A DNA stretch of 64,000 bases. It comes from Gammaproteobacteria bacterium. Its GTDB lineage: Bacteria; Pseudomonadota; Gammaproteobacteria; GRL18. This document shows positions 17,905 through 29,875 of this stretch, one piece after another. The first letter of the stretch is position 1, and each line of letters starts with the position of its first letter. Location of the stretch: assembly GCA_015488755.1 (NCBI GenBank), contig WFNB01000032.1, forward strand, positions 1-64,000, in the 5' to 3' direction. Under the pieces are notes generated by a model that saw nothing but the letters and a program-made list of their open reading frames with translations, was not told where the DNA came from and did no database searches. The translations under genes were made by a program, and so were the position numbers.

Positions 17905-18561
17905 ATGCCACACGATTTAACACCTTATTTGCTATCTGGTTTAGCCAAGCAAAACCTAGACTTGCAAACACATGAGCAACAACAGCTTATGCAGTTTATT
18001 ACCTTGCTCAGCAAATGGAATAAGGTTTACAACCTAACCTCAATTAGCAATCCAAAAGACATGATCACTCGACATTTATTAGATTCATTAGTGATGTTGA
18101 CATTTTTTAACAATGACACCGATCAACAAAGCATAAAAGAAGTATTGGATGTCGGCACAGGTGGCGGTATTCCCGGTATTCCTTTAGCAATTTGTCTGCC
18201 GGATATCCACTTTGTATTGCTCGATGCTCGGAGTAAAAAAATACGCTTTATACAAACTGCTATTGCACAATTAGGTTTAAAAAATGTTACCGCTGTGCAT
18301 TCACGGGTAGAAGACTACCATTGCGATCAGCAAGCACAATTTGATCGAATTATCTCAAGAGCCTTTGCTTCTTTAGAAGATATGTTGCTATTTTGCCAGC
18401 ACTTATGCAAAAAACAGGGTAAGTTTTTTGCTATGAAAGGGCAAATTCCCGAAGAAGAGATTGCACAACTGCCAGAAGGCTTTAGAATAGAAGCAATCAA
18501 TGAATTATCCGTAGCAGGCTTAAATGCTCAGAGGCATCTGCTGCAAATTACATTTTCATAA
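17905..18561 (+). CDS. rsmG: 16S rRNA (guanine-527-N7)-methyltransferase RsmG
   Basis: A class I methyltransferase (218 residues) modifying G527 of 16S rRNA. It shows the conserved LLSKWNKVYNLTSISNPKDMITRHLLDSL, the SAM loop VLDVGTGGGIPGIPLAICLPDIHFVLLDARSKKIRFI, and RIISRAFASLEDMLLFC. mnmG-rsmG-parA-parB is a widely conserved order; two bases separate it from mnmG, so it is cotranscribed. Confidence 0.95.
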   Translation: MPHDLTPYLLSGLAKQNLDLQTHEQQQLMQFITLLSKWNKVYNLTSISNPKDMITRHLLDSLVMLTFFNNDTDQQSIKEVLDVGTGGGIPGIPLAICLPDIHFVLLDARSKKIRFIQTAIAQLGLKNVTAVHSRVEDYHCDQQAQFDRIISRAFASLEDMLLFCQHLCKKQGKFFAMKGQIPEEEIAQLPEGFRIEAINELSVAGLNAQRHLLQITFS

Positions 18562-18565
18562 TACC

Positions 18566-18629
18566 GAACCTAAAACATTAACACTTGCTTAGGCAATAGC
18601 CATTGCCCAAACAAAATTAATTTAGGTTC
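18566..18629 (+). promoter_or_regulatory. Nested inverted repeats in the rsmG-parA gap
   Basis: GAACCTAAA (18566-18574) and TTTAGGTTC (18621-18629) bracket an inner hairpin GGCAAT-AGCC-ATTGCC (18592-18607). No T run follows, so it may be an mRNA leader structure or a palindromic operator for parAB rather than a terminator. Confidence 0.45.
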
Positions 18630-18650
18630 AATAGAGAGGAATGCAACGTT

Positions 18651-19451
18651 ATGGCAAAAATTATCGCCATATCCAATCAAAAAGGGGGCGTGGGTAAAAC
18701 TACCACCAGCATTAATTTAGCGGCTTCACTCGCAGCTACACGGCGCCGAGTCCTGCTTGTGGATATGGATCCACAAGGCAATGCAACCACGGGTAGCGGT
18801 ATTGATAAAAATGCTGTGGAATTTTGCGGTTATGATCTACTGATCGCTAGAACCTCTGTGGCAGAAGTTGCTATTCATGTAAAAGAAGCTGGCTATGATC
18901 TGATCCCCGGCAATGGTGACTTAACTGCGGCAGAAGTTGAGTTGATGAACAAGTTTGATCGTGAACGGCAATTAAGCTATCGCTTTAAAGAAGTCGCTGA
19001 TAGCTATGACTTTATTATTATTGATTGTCCTCCTTCACTGAACATGCTGACCGTTAATGCCATGGTTGCTGCTGACAGTATTATGATCCCCATGCAATGT
19101 GAATACTATGCCTTAGAAGGTTTATCTGCTCTAAATGACACCATTAATAGCATTCAAGAAACTCTCAACCCAAAGCTTGAGATTGAAGGTATTTTAAGAA
19201 CCATGTTTGACCCCCGTAACCGTCTGGCAATTGAAGTATCACGACAATTATTAGAGCATTTTAATGACAAGGTCTATCGCACCATCATTCCTAGAAATGT
19301 ACGTCTTGCTGAAGCACCCAGTCATGGTATGCCAGTGATCACTTATGACCGTTCATCCAAAGGTGCTCGTGCTTATCTTGCCCTAGCCGGTGAAATATTA
19401 CGCCGTGATGAAGACAATGAAAAAAGTGCACCACAGGCAAAAAGCGCCTAA
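18651..19451 (+). CDS. parA: Chromosome partitioning ATPase ParA (Soj)
   Basis: A 266-residue Walker-type ATPase that binds nucleoid DNA and drives origin segregation with ParB. It has the deviant Walker A SNQKGGVGKTTTSINLAASLA with the signature lysine, VLLVDMDPQGNATTGSG, the Walker B region FIIIDCPPSLNMLTVNAM and the C-terminal NVRLAEAPSHGMPVITYD typical of chromosomal ParA. There is no N-terminal helix-turn-helix, so it is a chromosomal-type ParA. AGAGAGGA precedes the ATG, and parB follows. Confidence 0.96.
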   Translation: MAKIIAISNQKGGVGKTTTSINLAASLAATRRRVLLVDMDPQGNATTGSGIDKNAVEFCGYDLLIARTSVAEVAIHVKEAGYDLIPGNGDLTAAEVELMNKFDRERQLSYRFKEVADSYDFIIIDCPPSLNMLTVNAMVAADSIMIPMQCEYYALEGLSALNDTINSIQETLNPKLEIEGILRTMFDPRNRLAIEVSRQLLEHFNDKVYRTIIPRNVRLAEAPSHGMPVITYDRSSKGARAYLALAGEILRRDEDNEKSAPQAKSA

Positions 19452-19513
19452 ATATTGGTTAAAAAACGCTCTTTTAGAAAAATAATAAGTATTAGTAAAA
19501 AAGGAATAGGATT

Positions 19514-20392
19514 TTGGTTGGTAAAAAACGTGGTTTAGGTCGAGGCTTAGATGCGCTGCTAAGTAAGAGTGTTAAGCAAGAAAGTACTGTGCAACCAAAA
19601 TCAGATGGTGAATTGCATAATGTCCCTGTAGAACTCATCCAGCCAGGCGTTTATCAGCCTCGTATTGATATGCACCCTGAAGCACTTGAAGAGCTGGCCA
19701 ATTCAATTAAGGCTCAGGGCGTTGTCCAACCGATTATTATCCGCCCTGTGGGAGACAGCACAGCGAGTGGTGACCAGAAGTATGAAATTATTGCTGGGGA
19801 ACGTCGTTGGCGAGCCTCACAAATGGCTGGTCTAGCCGATATTCCAGCCGTTATTCGTGATGTTCCTGATCAAACTGCCATTGCCATGGCTCTGATCGAG
19901 AATATCCAACGCGAAGAACTCAATCCCATTGAAGAAGCCGGTGCTCTTAGGCGCTTAATTGATGAATTCAATATGACTCACCAAATAGCAGCAGAAGCCG
20001 TGGGGCGTTCACGGGCAACCGTATCCAATTTATTGCGTTTACTTGATTTAGAAACAGCAACTCGCAGTCTATTAGAGAATGGTGATCTTGAAATGGGTCA
20101 TGCTCGCACACTGCTGGCCTTAAAAGGTGATGAGCAAAGTCATACGGCTCAGCAAATTGTCGATCAAGGGCTCTCTGTTCGTGAAACAGAACGCCTAGTG
20201 AAAAAAATCCTTAATCCCAAGCCACAGCCAGAAAAAAAGGCTGATCCTAATATTAACAACCTGCAACAAAGTCTTAGTGATAAATTAGGTGCTAAAGTTT
20301 TGTTCCAACATGGTAATAAGGGACGAGGAAAAATGGTCATTCATTACAATACGGTTGATGAACTAGAGGGGATTATTGCCCATATTCGCTAA
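19514..20392 (+). CDS. parB: Chromosome partitioning protein ParB (Spo0J)
   Basis: A CTPase clamp and parS-binding protein (292 residues). The start MVGKKRGLGRGLDALLSK, read from TTG behind AAGGA, is the conserved ParA-stimulating N-terminus. VPVELIQPGVYQPRIDMHPEALEELANSI and YEIIAGERRWRASQMAGLADIPAVIRD make the N-terminal domain with the GERRWRA motif; ALIENIQREELNPIEEA and the helix-turn-helix MTHQIAAEAVGRSRATVSNLLRLLDL follow, then the C-terminal dimer domain. No convincing parS was found in this window. Confidence 0.96.
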   Translation: MVGKKRGLGRGLDALLSKSVKQESTVQPKSDGELHNVPVELIQPGVYQPRIDMHPEALEELANSIKAQGVVQPIIIRPVGDSTASGDQKYEIIAGERRWRASQMAGLADIPAVIRDVPDQTAIAMALIENIQREELNPIEEAGALRRLIDEFNMTHQIAAEAVGRSRATVSNLLRLLDLETATRSLLENGDLEMGHARTLLALKGDEQSHTAQQIVDQGLSVRETERLVKKILNPKPQPEKKADPNINNLQQSLSDKLGAKVLFQHGNKGRGKMVIHYNTVDELEGIIAHIR

Positions 20393-20793
20393 CGGCTCTG
20401 TATCCTCACAATTTACCTTTTTAATCAAGGCTGATTTTTACTGGCACAATTATCTTTTTTAGACTATCGTTTAATGAGGTATCTTATTGATAAAAAGAGC
20501 TAAAATAAAGATCACCAAAAGAGACCAAAAAATAAAGTGAATAAATAGATGAGGGATATAAAGCAAACTGACTTTCCTATCATAGAGAGTAGTATATAGT
20601 GAATGTTACTACCTATTTATGGATAAATATTAGAATATCGTTAATTTCATTGATCTAGCACAAGATAATCTTTATACTCTACGCTTTGTAAAAGCACCCG
20701 AAATAATAGTGTTAAAAAGAGTCCTAAATCAGCACGTTAAAAGCCCTAAAGCGGGCTGGTAATTAATCGCTTTTTGTTAATAGAAAATGGATA
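20393..20793 (+). other. Intergenic region upstream of the atp operon
   Basis: This 401-base AT-rich gap contains no ORF that I can support. It holds a sigma-70-type promoter (20650-20678) and a small leader hairpin AGCCC-TAAAGC-GGGCT (20742-20757) ahead of atpI. No parS palindrome and no tRNA were seen. Confidence 0.7.
20650..20678 (+). promoter_or_regulatory. Sigma-70 promoter of the ATP synthase operon
   Basis: TTGATC and TATACT are separated by exactly 17 bases, close to consensus TTGACA-17-TATAAT, about 115 bases before atpI. It is the best-formed promoter in this gap, but its use is inferred. Confidence 0.65.
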
Positions 20794-21192
20794 ATGAGTG
20801 CCATGAGTTTTGCTGCCATTGTGATGCGCAGAGTAGTTCATAGGCTACTCATAATACAGCTCATGCTAACATTTTTGGTTGCTTTAGCTTATCTTATTTT
20901 GCAAAATGCAGAGGCTTTTACGGCTGCATTTTATGGCGGCACAATTACTCTGTGTGGCACCATGCTAATGGCTTGGCGTATTAATCGGGCAGGTGAAGTC
21001 GCTGCAAGGCAAAAACAGCAGGGCTATATAGAAATTTATATGGGTGCCATACAAAAATTTATTTTGACACTGGTTCTGATGGCATTTGGCATGGGCTATT
21101 TGAAATTGGATCCTTTAACATTACTGGTTTGCTTTGCTATAACTCAAATGAGTTTTGTCGCTAATAAAGTTGATACCAGCCATCATTCTTAA
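20794..21192 (+). CDS. atpI: ATP synthase subunit I
   Basis: A 132-residue membrane protein with four predicted transmembrane segments (LLIIQLMLTFLVALAYLIL, AFYGGTITLCGTMLMAW, FILTLVLMAFGMGYL, LTLLVCFAITQMSFVAN). AtpI helps assemble the c-ring and is poorly conserved, so recognition rests on topology, the AFYGG motif and its position directly before atpB. An internal ATG four codons later is an alternative start. Confidence 0.85.
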   Translation: MSAMSFAAIVMRRVVHRLLIIQLMLTFLVALAYLILQNAEAFTAAFYGGTITLCGTMLMAWRINRAGEVAARQKQQGYIEIYMGAIQKFILTLVLMAFGMGYLKLDPLTLLVCFAITQMSFVANKVDTSHHS

Positions 21193-21214
21193 TGAATGAT
21201 AATGAAAAAATTGA

Positions 21215-22051
<837 letters not shown>

Positions 22052-22120
22052 CAGCTCAATCTAAACAATTGAGCACAATACTCATTAAATTTTAAAAATA
22101 GTAAATATTAGGAGAAACTA

Positions 22121-22402
22121 ATGGAAGCAGCAATGGCTACAGTTTACGGTTCAACCGCAATCGCTGTCGGTATTATTCTGGCAGCAGCAGGTTTGGGTTC
22201 AGCTTTAGGATGGGGACTTATTTGTTCTAAATTCCTTGAAGGTATCGCCCGTCAACCTGAAATGCGTCCGCAGCTAATGGGTCAAATGTTATTTACCGGT
22301 GGTTTGATGGAAGCATTTCCAATGATCGTTCTGGGTATGGCAATGTGGTTCGTATTTGCAAACCCATTTGCAGCAGCAGTTCAAGCCTCTATCGGCGGTT
22401 AA
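22121..22402 (+). CDS. atpE: ATP synthase subunit c
   Basis: A 93-residue hairpin proteolipid of the rotor ring. The polar loop is ARQPEMRPQL and the ion-binding carboxylate is the Glu in GLMEAFPMIVLGMAMW, at the site of E. coli Asp61. The residue after Glu is Ala and the first helix (GLGSALGWGL) has no Gln, so the sodium-binding pattern (Q, ES) is absent and proton coupling is inferred. AGGAGA lies six bases before the ATG. Confidence 0.97.
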   Translation: MEAAMATVYGSTAIAVGIILAAAGLGSALGWGLICSKFLEGIARQPEMRPQLMGQMLFTGGLMEAFPMIVLGMAMWFVFANPFAAAVQASIGG

Positions 22403-22506
22403 TTTTTATTCCTTGCGCATGACACTTTCAGTCATTCGCTTAAATAAAATTAATGCCTTCTTTTATTAAAAGAAGTTTAACAAACGATGAACATAGGAAT
22501 TAGGCG

Positions 22507-22977
22507 ATGAGCATTACCGCAACTCTTATAGGCCAAATGATAACCTTTGCGATATTGGTTTGGTTCATAGGTAAATATCTCTGGGGACCAATGACCCAGA
22601 TGATGGATGATCGCAAAAAGCGTATTGCCGATGGTCTTGCCGCTGCTGAACGTGGTGTGCATGAGCAAGAGCTGGCAGAGCAAAGAGCCGCTGAACATAT
22701 TAAAGAAGCTAAAGAGCAAGCAGCAGGCATTCTTGCTCAAGCGCAAAAGCGTGGTGCTGAGATAATAGATGAAGCTAAAATTGACGCCAAGACTGAAGGT
22801 GAACGATTAATTACAGCAGCTAATGCTGAAATTGAGCAAGAGGTCAACCGTGCTAAAGAATCATTACGTGCACAAGTGGTCGATATCACAATTGCTGCTG
22901 CCAGTAAGATCGTCAAGAAAGAGATTGATGCCAAAGCACATGGTGATTTATTAAAAGATGTCGTAGGACAATTATGA
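22507..22977 (+). CDS. atpF: ATP synthase subunit b
   Basis: A peripheral stalk subunit of 156 residues: one N-terminal transmembrane helix (LIGQMITFAILVWFIGKYLWGPM) and a long charged helix (AAERGVHEQELAEQRAAEHIKEAKEQAAGILAQAQKRGAEII) that dimerises. It has the usual gammaproteobacterial length and position between atpE and atpH. Confidence 0.97.
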   Translation: MSITATLIGQMITFAILVWFIGKYLWGPMTQMMDDRKKRIADGLAAAERGVHEQELAEQRAAEHIKEAKEQAAGILAQAQKRGAEIIDEAKIDAKTEGERLITAANAEIEQEVNRAKESLRAQVVDITIAAASKIVKKEIDAKAHGDLLKDVVGQL

Positions 22978-23038
22978 GTATAACAATACACGTTGCTATC
23001 GGTTATGCACAAATGAATTACGAAACAAGGACTCCATA

Positions 23039-23575
23039 ATGGCAGAAGTAAGCACATTAGCAAGACCTTATGCGCAAGCAATCTTTAATTTGGCACAGAG
23101 CAATAACACTCTTAAATTGTGGTCTGACACGTTGGCTCTTTTTAAAGAAGTGACAGCGAATGAGTCAATGATTGAGTTAATTAACAATCCAGATATTTCT
23201 GATGAGCAGGTGATCGGTGTGATTGCCGATGTTTGCCAAGATGGGCTGGATGAGCAAGGGAAGAATTTTCTTTATGTGGCAGCAGAAAATGGCCGTTTAG
23301 AAATAATCCCCGTTATTGCTGAAAGCTTTGAAGCTATGCGTGCTGAAGAAGAAGGCAGTATTAAAGCTCAGGTAATTTCTGCTTATGCAGTTAATGCCAC
23401 TCAAAAAAAGAGCATTGCTAGCGCATTGAAAAAGAAACTCGGTCGTGAAGTAACAATTACCACTCAAACTGACAAATCATTGTTGGGTGGCGTGATCATT
23501 CGTGCAGGTGATATGGTCATTGACGGTTCAGTAAAAACACAACTGGAAAAAATTAGCCACTCTTTGCTTAGCTAA
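23039..23575 (+). CDS. atpH: ATP synthase subunit delta
   Basis: The stalk subunit joining b to the top of F1 (178 residues). The N-terminus STLARPYAQAIFNLAQ and C-terminal QTDKSLLGGVIIRAGDMVIDGSVKTQLEKISHSL are diagnostic for the OSCP/delta family. Confidence 0.96.
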   Translation: MAEVSTLARPYAQAIFNLAQSNNTLKLWSDTLALFKEVTANESMIELINNPDISDEQVIGVIADVCQDGLDEQGKNFLYVAAENGRLEIIPVIAESFEAMRAEEEGSIKAQVISAYAVNATQKKSIASALKKKLGREVTITTQTDKSLLGGVIIRAGDMVIDGSVKTQLEKISHSLLS

Positions 23576-23602
23576 GCGAGTCGGAACACAGAGGATTAGA
23601 AA

Positions 23603-25144
23603 ATGCAGTTAAATCCATCAGAAATCAGCGATTTAATAAAAAGTCGTATTGAAAATTTTGATGCTAAAACCGAAGCAAATACCGAAGGCACTGTTGTCAG
23701 TCTAAGAGATGGTATTGCATTAATTCACGGTTTAAGTGATGTCATGTCAGGGGAAATGATTGAATTTCCCGATAATATTTTTGGTATGGCATTAAACTTG
23801 GAGCGTGACTCAGTAGGTGCCGTGGTCTTAGGTGACTATAAGCATATCTCTGAGGGAGACAAGGTTAAGTGTACGGGGCGAATTTTAGAAGTACCTGTAG
23901 GTGATGCCTTACTTGGTCGCGTGGTTGATTCCTTGGGTAACCCCATTGATGGCAAAGGGCCGATTGATGCCGCACAAACATCACCGATTGAAAAAATCGC
24001 CCCTGGAGTAATTGCCCGTCAATCAGTCGATCAGCCCGTACAAACGGGTTTAAAATCAGTTGATTCTATGGTGCCTATTGGTCGTGGTCAGCGTGAGTTG
24101 ATTATCGGTGACCGCCAAACAGGTAAAACAGCCGTTGCTATTGATGCTATTATTAATCAAAAAGACTCTGGTATTAAATGTATTTATGTTGCTGTGGGTC
24201 AAAAAGCATCCAGTGTGGCAGCAGTTGTACGTAAGCTAGAAGAATTTGGCGCTATGGAAAACACCATTGTTGTTGCTGCTACAGCATCAGACGCAGCTGC
24301 CATGCAGTATATTGCTCCGTACTCTGGTTGCGCCATGGGCGAGTATTATCGTGATCGTGGTGAAGATGCTTTGATTGTATATGATGATCTGACTAAGCAA
24401 GCTTGGGCATATCGTCAAGTGTCTTTATTGTTGCGCCGTCCACCAGGTCGTGAAGCCTATCCGGGTGATGTTTTCTATCTTCATTCACGTTTGCTTGAGC
24501 GCTCTGCTCGTGTTAATGCTGATTTTGTTGAACAGCAAACCAATGGCGAAGTAAAAGGGAAAACAGGTTCATTAACCGCTTTGCCGATTATTGAAACACA
24601 AGCAGGTGACGTATCTGCTTTCGTACCAACGAATGTTATTTCAATTACAGATGGTCAGATTTTCTTAGAAACAGACTTATTTAACTCTGGTATTCGCCCA
24701 GCCATTAATGCCGGTTTATCGGTTTCTCGTGTCGGTGGTGCAGCACAAACAAAAATTATCAAGAAGCTTGGCGGTGGTATTCGTCTTGACTTAGCTCAGT
24801 ATCGTGAATTAGCAGCATTTGCTCAGTTTGCTTCTGATCTGGATGATATGACCCGTGGTCAAATTGAGCGTGGTCAACGTGTAACAGAATTGATGAAGCA
24901 GACACAATATTCTCCTTATAGTTTGGCACAAATGGCAATCACTTTATTTGCTGCAACCAAGGGCTATCTCGATGATATTGATGTTGCTAAAATAGTCGAT
25001 TTTGAAGATGCTATGCAAGATTATATAAAAGCTAATTTCAAGGACTTAATTGATAAAATTAATGAGTCTGGTGATTACAATGACAGTATTGACAGTGACC
25101 TGCATGAAGCTATTAAAAGCTTCAAAGCAAATAGTAGCTGGTAA
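23603..25144 (+). CDS. atpA: ATP synthase subunit alpha
   Basis: The non-catalytic nucleotide-binding F1 subunit (513 residues, the E. coli length). It begins [20 protein letters not shown], has the P-loop [15 protein letters not shown] and the arginine-finger region in the late part ([13 protein letters not shown]). It is at the expected place between atpH and atpG. Confidence 0.98.
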   Translation: MQLNPSEISDLIKSRIENFDAKTEANTEGTVVSLRDGIALIHGLSDVMSGEMIEFPDNIFGMALNLERDSVGAVVLGDYKHISEGDKVKCTGRILEVPVGDALLGRVVDSLGNPIDGKGPIDAAQTSPIEKIAPGVIARQSVDQPVQTGLKSVDSMVPIGRGQRELIIGDRQTGKTAVAIDAIINQKDSGIKCIYVAVGQKASSVAAVVRKLEEFGAMENTIVVAATASDAAAMQYIAPYSGCAMGEYYRDRGEDALIVYDDLTKQAWAYRQVSLLLRRPPGREAYPGDVFYLHSRLLERSARVNADFVEQQTNGEVKGKTGSLTALPIIETQAGDVSAFVPTNVISITDGQIFLETDLFNSGIRPAINAGLSVSRVGGAAQTKIIKKLGGGIRLDLAQYRELAAFAQFASDLDDMTRGQIERGQRVTELMKQTQYSPYSLAQMAITLFAATKGYLDDIDVAKIVDFEDAMQDYIKANFKDLIDKINESGDYNDSIDSDLHEAIKSFKANSSW

Positions 25145-25160
25145 ATAGGAGGCTCTGAGG

Positions 25161-26072
25161 ATGGCAAGCGGAAAAGAGATTCGCACTCAGATCAGCAGTA
25201 TTAAGAATACGCAGAAAATCACCAGTGCAATGGAAATGGTGGCTGCCAGTAAGATGCGTCGCGCACAAGATCGGATGAGTGCATCCCGACCTTATGCTGA
25301 AAAAATGATTGAAGTCGTACATCATTTAGCAAATGCTCATACTGAATATAAACACCCGTTTTTATTAGAACGAGATGTACAGCGTGTTGGTTATATTGTT
25401 GTTTCTTCTGATCGTGGTTTATGTGGTGGCTTAAATACTAATGTATTTAAAGAAACCGTGGCAAGTATGAAAAAATGGCATGAGAAAGACAAAGAAATTG
25501 ATGTCTGTGTCATTGGTTCAAAAGCCAGCGCTTTTTTTAAGCGTATTGGTGGCAACGTAATCTCACATGCAGAACATTTGGGTGATGATCCTAGTATTGA
25601 AGATTTAATTGGCAGCGTTAAAGTCATGCTCGATGCCTATAACGAAGGCAAAATTGATCGCCTTTTTGTGGTGTTCAATAAATTTGTAAATACCATGACA
25701 CAGCAACCTATTGTGGCACAGATGCTCCCCATTGGCCCTTCTCAAAGGGAAAATGATCAACAGGAAAAATATTATGAAGTGTCTGAAGACGAAGCAACAG
25801 ATGGCCGTAAACATCACTGGGATTATTTGTATGAGCCAGATGCGCAAACCGTTATTGATGCACTGCTCATGCGTTATATTGAATCATTAGTTTATCAGGG
25901 CGTTGTGGAAAATGTTGCTTGCGAAATGGCAGCAAGAATGGTTGCAATGAAAAGCGCAACAGACAATGCTGGTGACATGATTGATGACTTGCAACTGGTT
26001 TACAATAAGGCCAGACAAGCAGCAATTACCCAAGAGTTGTCAGAAATTGTTGCCGGTGCTGCAGCTGTTTAA
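25161..26072 (+). CDS. atpG: ATP synthase subunit gamma
   Basis: The central rotor shaft of F1 (303 residues, slightly longer than the usual 287-290). The ends are typical: [34 protein letters not shown] and [48 protein letters not shown]. Extra length lies around [29 protein letters not shown] full AGGAGG precedes the ATG. Confidence 0.97.
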   Translation: MASGKEIRTQISSIKNTQKITSAMEMVAASKMRRAQDRMSASRPYAEKMIEVVHHLANAHTEYKHPFLLERDVQRVGYIVVSSDRGLCGGLNTNVFKETVASMKKWHEKDKEIDVCVIGSKASAFFKRIGGNVISHAEHLGDDPSIEDLIGSVKVMLDAYNEGKIDRLFVVFNKFVNTMTQQPIVAQMLPIGPSQRENDQQEKYYEVSEDEATDGRKHHWDYLYEPDAQTVIDALLMRYIESLVYQGVVENVACEMAARMVAMKSATDNAGDMIDDLQLVYNKARQAAITQELSEIVAGAAAV

Positions 26073-27512
<1,440 letters not shown>

Positions 27513-27532
27513 TAAGCGCTGAGCAATTGAGA

Positions 27533-27570
27533 TAAGCCCCATCTAAAGAACATACCAAAGACGGGGCTTA
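27533..27570 (+). promoter_or_regulatory. Intercistronic hairpin between atpD and atpC
   Basis: TAAGCCCC (27533-27540) and GGGGCTTA (27563-27570) form a perfect 8-bp stem with a 22-base loop directly before the atpC ribosome site. No T run follows, so it is not a normal terminator; it may tune mRNA stability or partial readthrough. Confidence 0.55.
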
Positions 27571-27591
27571 GGATTTTAAAGGAGAGTTGCC

Positions 27592-28017
27592 ATGGCAATG
27601 ACCATGAAACTGAATATTGTAAGCGCTGAAAAAGAGATTTTCTCTAATTTAGCTGAAATGGTTATCGTTCCGGGCGAGCTGGGCGATCTTGGTATTTTAC
27701 CCCAACATTCCCAGCTATTGTCTACCCTAAAAGCTGGTGAAGTCGTTATCACTGAACAAGGCGGCAATCAAGAGTCTGTTTATGTATCAGGTGGTCTAGT
27801 CGAGGTGCAACCTCATGTCGTGACGATTCTCTCAGATACTGCTTTAAGAGCAGGTGAACTCGACCAGCAGGCGGCACAAGCAGCAAAGGAACGAGCGGAA
27901 GAAATACTGAAAGATCAAGAGTCTGAGATTAATTTTGCCCAAGCAGAAGCACAATTAGTAGAAGCCATTGCACAATTGAAATTAATAGAAAAATTAAGAA
28001 AAAAGAAAGGCGTTTAA
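27592..28017 (+). CDS. atpC: ATP synthase subunit epsilon
   Basis: The rotor subunit that also inhibits ATP hydrolysis (141 residues). The beta-barrel domain MKLNIVSAEKEIFSNLAEMVIVPGELGDLGILPQHSQLLSTLKAGEV is typical and is followed by a two-helix C-terminal domain. AAGGAGAG precedes the ATG. It is the last gene of the operon and is followed by a strong terminator. Confidence 0.97.
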   Translation: MAMTMKLNIVSAEKEIFSNLAEMVIVPGELGDLGILPQHSQLLSTLKAGEVVITEQGGNQESVYVSGGLVEVQPHVVTILSDTALRAGELDQQAAQAAKERAEEILKDQESEINFAQAEAQLVEAIAQLKLIEKLRKKKGV

Positions 28018-28063
28018 ATATAATTTTAATCTTGATTGTTTCTGCTTAATTTCTCTTTAAACT

Positions 28064-28092
28064 AGGGTCGTATTTAATACGACCCTTTTTTT
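28064..28092 (+). terminator. Rho-independent terminator of the atp operon
   Basis: AGGGTCGTAT-TTA-ATACGACCCT forms a 10-bp perfect stem with a 3-base loop, followed by a run of seven T. It lies 46 bases after the atpC stop. Confidence 0.95.
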
Positions 28093-28095
28093 GTC

Positions 28096-28344
28096 TCATT
28101 TTAAAAATTCGGAATAATAGTTGGCCAGTGACTCATTGTTTGTGTAGTGTTTAGGTAGAATAATTAACTCATTTTGATGAGGCGTTATCTTTTGGTCAAA
28201 TTCTTTATAATAATTATCTAAAACTTCAGATACCGTAATTTTATTGGCTTTATTTGTAGTCTTTTTTTGATCGTCACAATACACACTATTTGAAAATAGT
28301 GAGATAGAAGTAATAATAAAAAGCATATAAAAAACCTTAGACAT
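28096..28344 (-). CDS. Small putative secreted protein, unknown
   Basis: An 82-residue protein beginning MSKVFYMLFIITSISLFSNSVYC-DDQ, a convincing signal peptide, then a short hydrophilic domain (KITVSEVLDNYYKEFDQKITPHQNELIILPKHYTNNESLANYYSEFLK). An ATG four codons earlier (28356) is an alternative start; neither has a clear Shine-Dalgarno. It lies alone and opposite to atpC and glmU. I recognise no family. It is kept because the signal peptide is well formed and no other gene covers the region. Confidence 0.5.
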   Translation of the reverse strand: MSKVFYMLFIITSISLFSNSVYCDDQKKTTNKANKITVSEVLDNYYKEFDQKITPHQNELIILPKHYTNNESLANYYSEFLK

Positions 28345-28481
28345 AAGATAAACCATAACTATATTATAATTTAATAATATGGGTAGTCAAACTAAAGATC
28401 AAGGTATCCCATGGTGTTTCTAAGGGTTTTCCCTTGATTTGTGATGAATGTCAATAGAAAATACTAATGAAAGGAATAGCA

Positions 28482-29867
28482 ATGGAGAATAAAATAAAAA
28501 GAACAAGACCTCTTCAAGTCATTATTTTAGCTGCTGGAAAAGGCACCAGAATGTTCTCAAAAAAGCCCAAGGTGCTTCATGAATTAGCAGGAAAAACACT
28601 GCTCAGACATGTTGTGGATAGTGCCACAAGTATGCAGGCAGACTCTATTACTATTGTCTTTGGGCATGGTGGTAATGAGGTTCAGCAGAGCATTGGAAAT
28701 ACTACAGTGAATTGGTGTGAACAAAAAGAGCAACTAGGTACAGGACATGCTGTCCAACAGGCCATTAATACCATTAGTGACTCTGCTGATGTACTAATCT
28801 TGTATGGTGATGTACCACTCTTAAAAGCAGAAACCTTAGAAAAATTAATTTTAGCAAAAAAAGAGGGTTCATTGGCATTGTTGACTGCTTGTTTAGAAAA
28901 TCCATCAGGTTACGGACGGATTGTAAGAAATAAGCACTCAACTATTGAAAAAATTATTGAAGAAAAAGATGCTAATGACAAAATTAAGCTTATTTCAGAA
29001 ATTAATAGTGGTGTCATGGTTGTCAGAGGGGATAAACTGAAATTTTGGTTATCCAAAATTGGTAATAATAATGCCCAGAATGAATACTATTTAACCGATT
29101 TGGTTGAGCTAGCCGTCACTGAAGGTGAAATAGTAGACAGTTATATACTTGATGATCATAAACAAATAGAAGGTATTAATAATAAACTGCAACTCGCTGA
29201 TCTTGAACGAGAACATCAACGAAGACAAGCAAAAAAACTTATGTTAAAGGGTGTCACTTTACGAGATCCCGAACGTTTTGATTTACGAGGTGAATTATCT
29301 ATTGGCCAAGATGTAGTGATTGATATAAATGTTATTATAGAAGGTTCATGCCACATTGGTAATAATGTCAGCATTGGCGCTAATACTATCCTAAAAGATG
29401 TTAACATTGCCGATAATGTAACAATACTAGAAAACTGTATCTTAGAAAAATCAACGATTGAGCAGGCATGTACTATTGGCCCATTTGCCAGACTAAGACC
29501 AGAAACACAATTGGACAAAAATGTAAAAGTAGGTAATTTTGTCGAAATAAAAAAATCTCATATTGCCCAAGGCTCAAAAATAAATCACCTAAGTTACATT
29601 GGTGATACTCAAATGGGTCAAGATGTTAATATTGGAGCAGGCACAATCACCTGTAATTATGACGGCGCCTATAAGCATTTAACTCGTATTGGTGATAATG
29701 CTTTTATCGGTTCTAATACCGCCTTAGTTGCCCCTATAGAAATAGGCTCGTGGGCAACTATTGGGGCAGGTTCTACCTTAAGTAAAGATGCTGAAGCAGA
29801 AAAATTAACGTTCACCAGAGCGACTCAAAAAAGTCTATCTGGATGGCAGAGACCAAGTAAAAAATAG
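28482..29867 (+). CDS. glmU: Bifunctional UDP-GlcNAc pyrophosphorylase / GlcN-1-P acetyltransferase
   Basis: The enzyme makes UDP-GlcNAc for peptidoglycan and lipopolysaccharide. The N-terminal uridylyltransferase domain shows [29 protein letters not shown] and YGDVPLL; the C-terminal left-handed beta-helix shows hexapeptide repeats ([13 protein letters not shown]), [24 protein letters not shown] and [11 protein letters not shown]. The track ATG at 28467 contains the AAGGA that serves the ATG at 28482, so I use the latter (461 residues). glmS follows after eight bases. Confidence 0.97.
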   Translation: MENKIKRTRPLQVIILAAGKGTRMFSKKPKVLHELAGKTLLRHVVDSATSMQADSITIVFGHGGNEVQQSIGNTTVNWCEQKEQLGTGHAVQQAINTISDSADVLILYGDVPLLKAETLEKLILAKKEGSLALLTACLENPSGYGRIVRNKHSTIEKIIEEKDANDKIKLISEINSGVMVVRGDKLKFWLSKIGNNNAQNEYYLTDLVELAVTEGEIVDSYILDDHKQIEGINNKLQLADLEREHQRRQAKKLMLKGVTLRDPERFDLRGELSIGQDVVIDINVIIEGSCHIGNNVSIGANTILKDVNIADNVTILENCILEKSTIEQACTIGPFARLRPETQLDKNVKVGNFVEIKKSHIAQGSKINHLSYIGDTQMGQDVNIGAGTITCNYDGAYKHLTRIGDNAFIGSNTALVAPIEIGSWATIGAGSTLSKDAEAEKLTFTRATQKSLSGWQRPSKK

Positions 29868-29875
29868 GAAAATTT

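Noticed and set aside
20175-20200. CTGTTCGTGAAACAG inside parB, resembling part of a parS site
   Set aside because: It lacks the full TGTTTCACGTGAAACA palindrome; only the right half fits, and the sequence encodes the conserved SVRETERLV segment of ParB.
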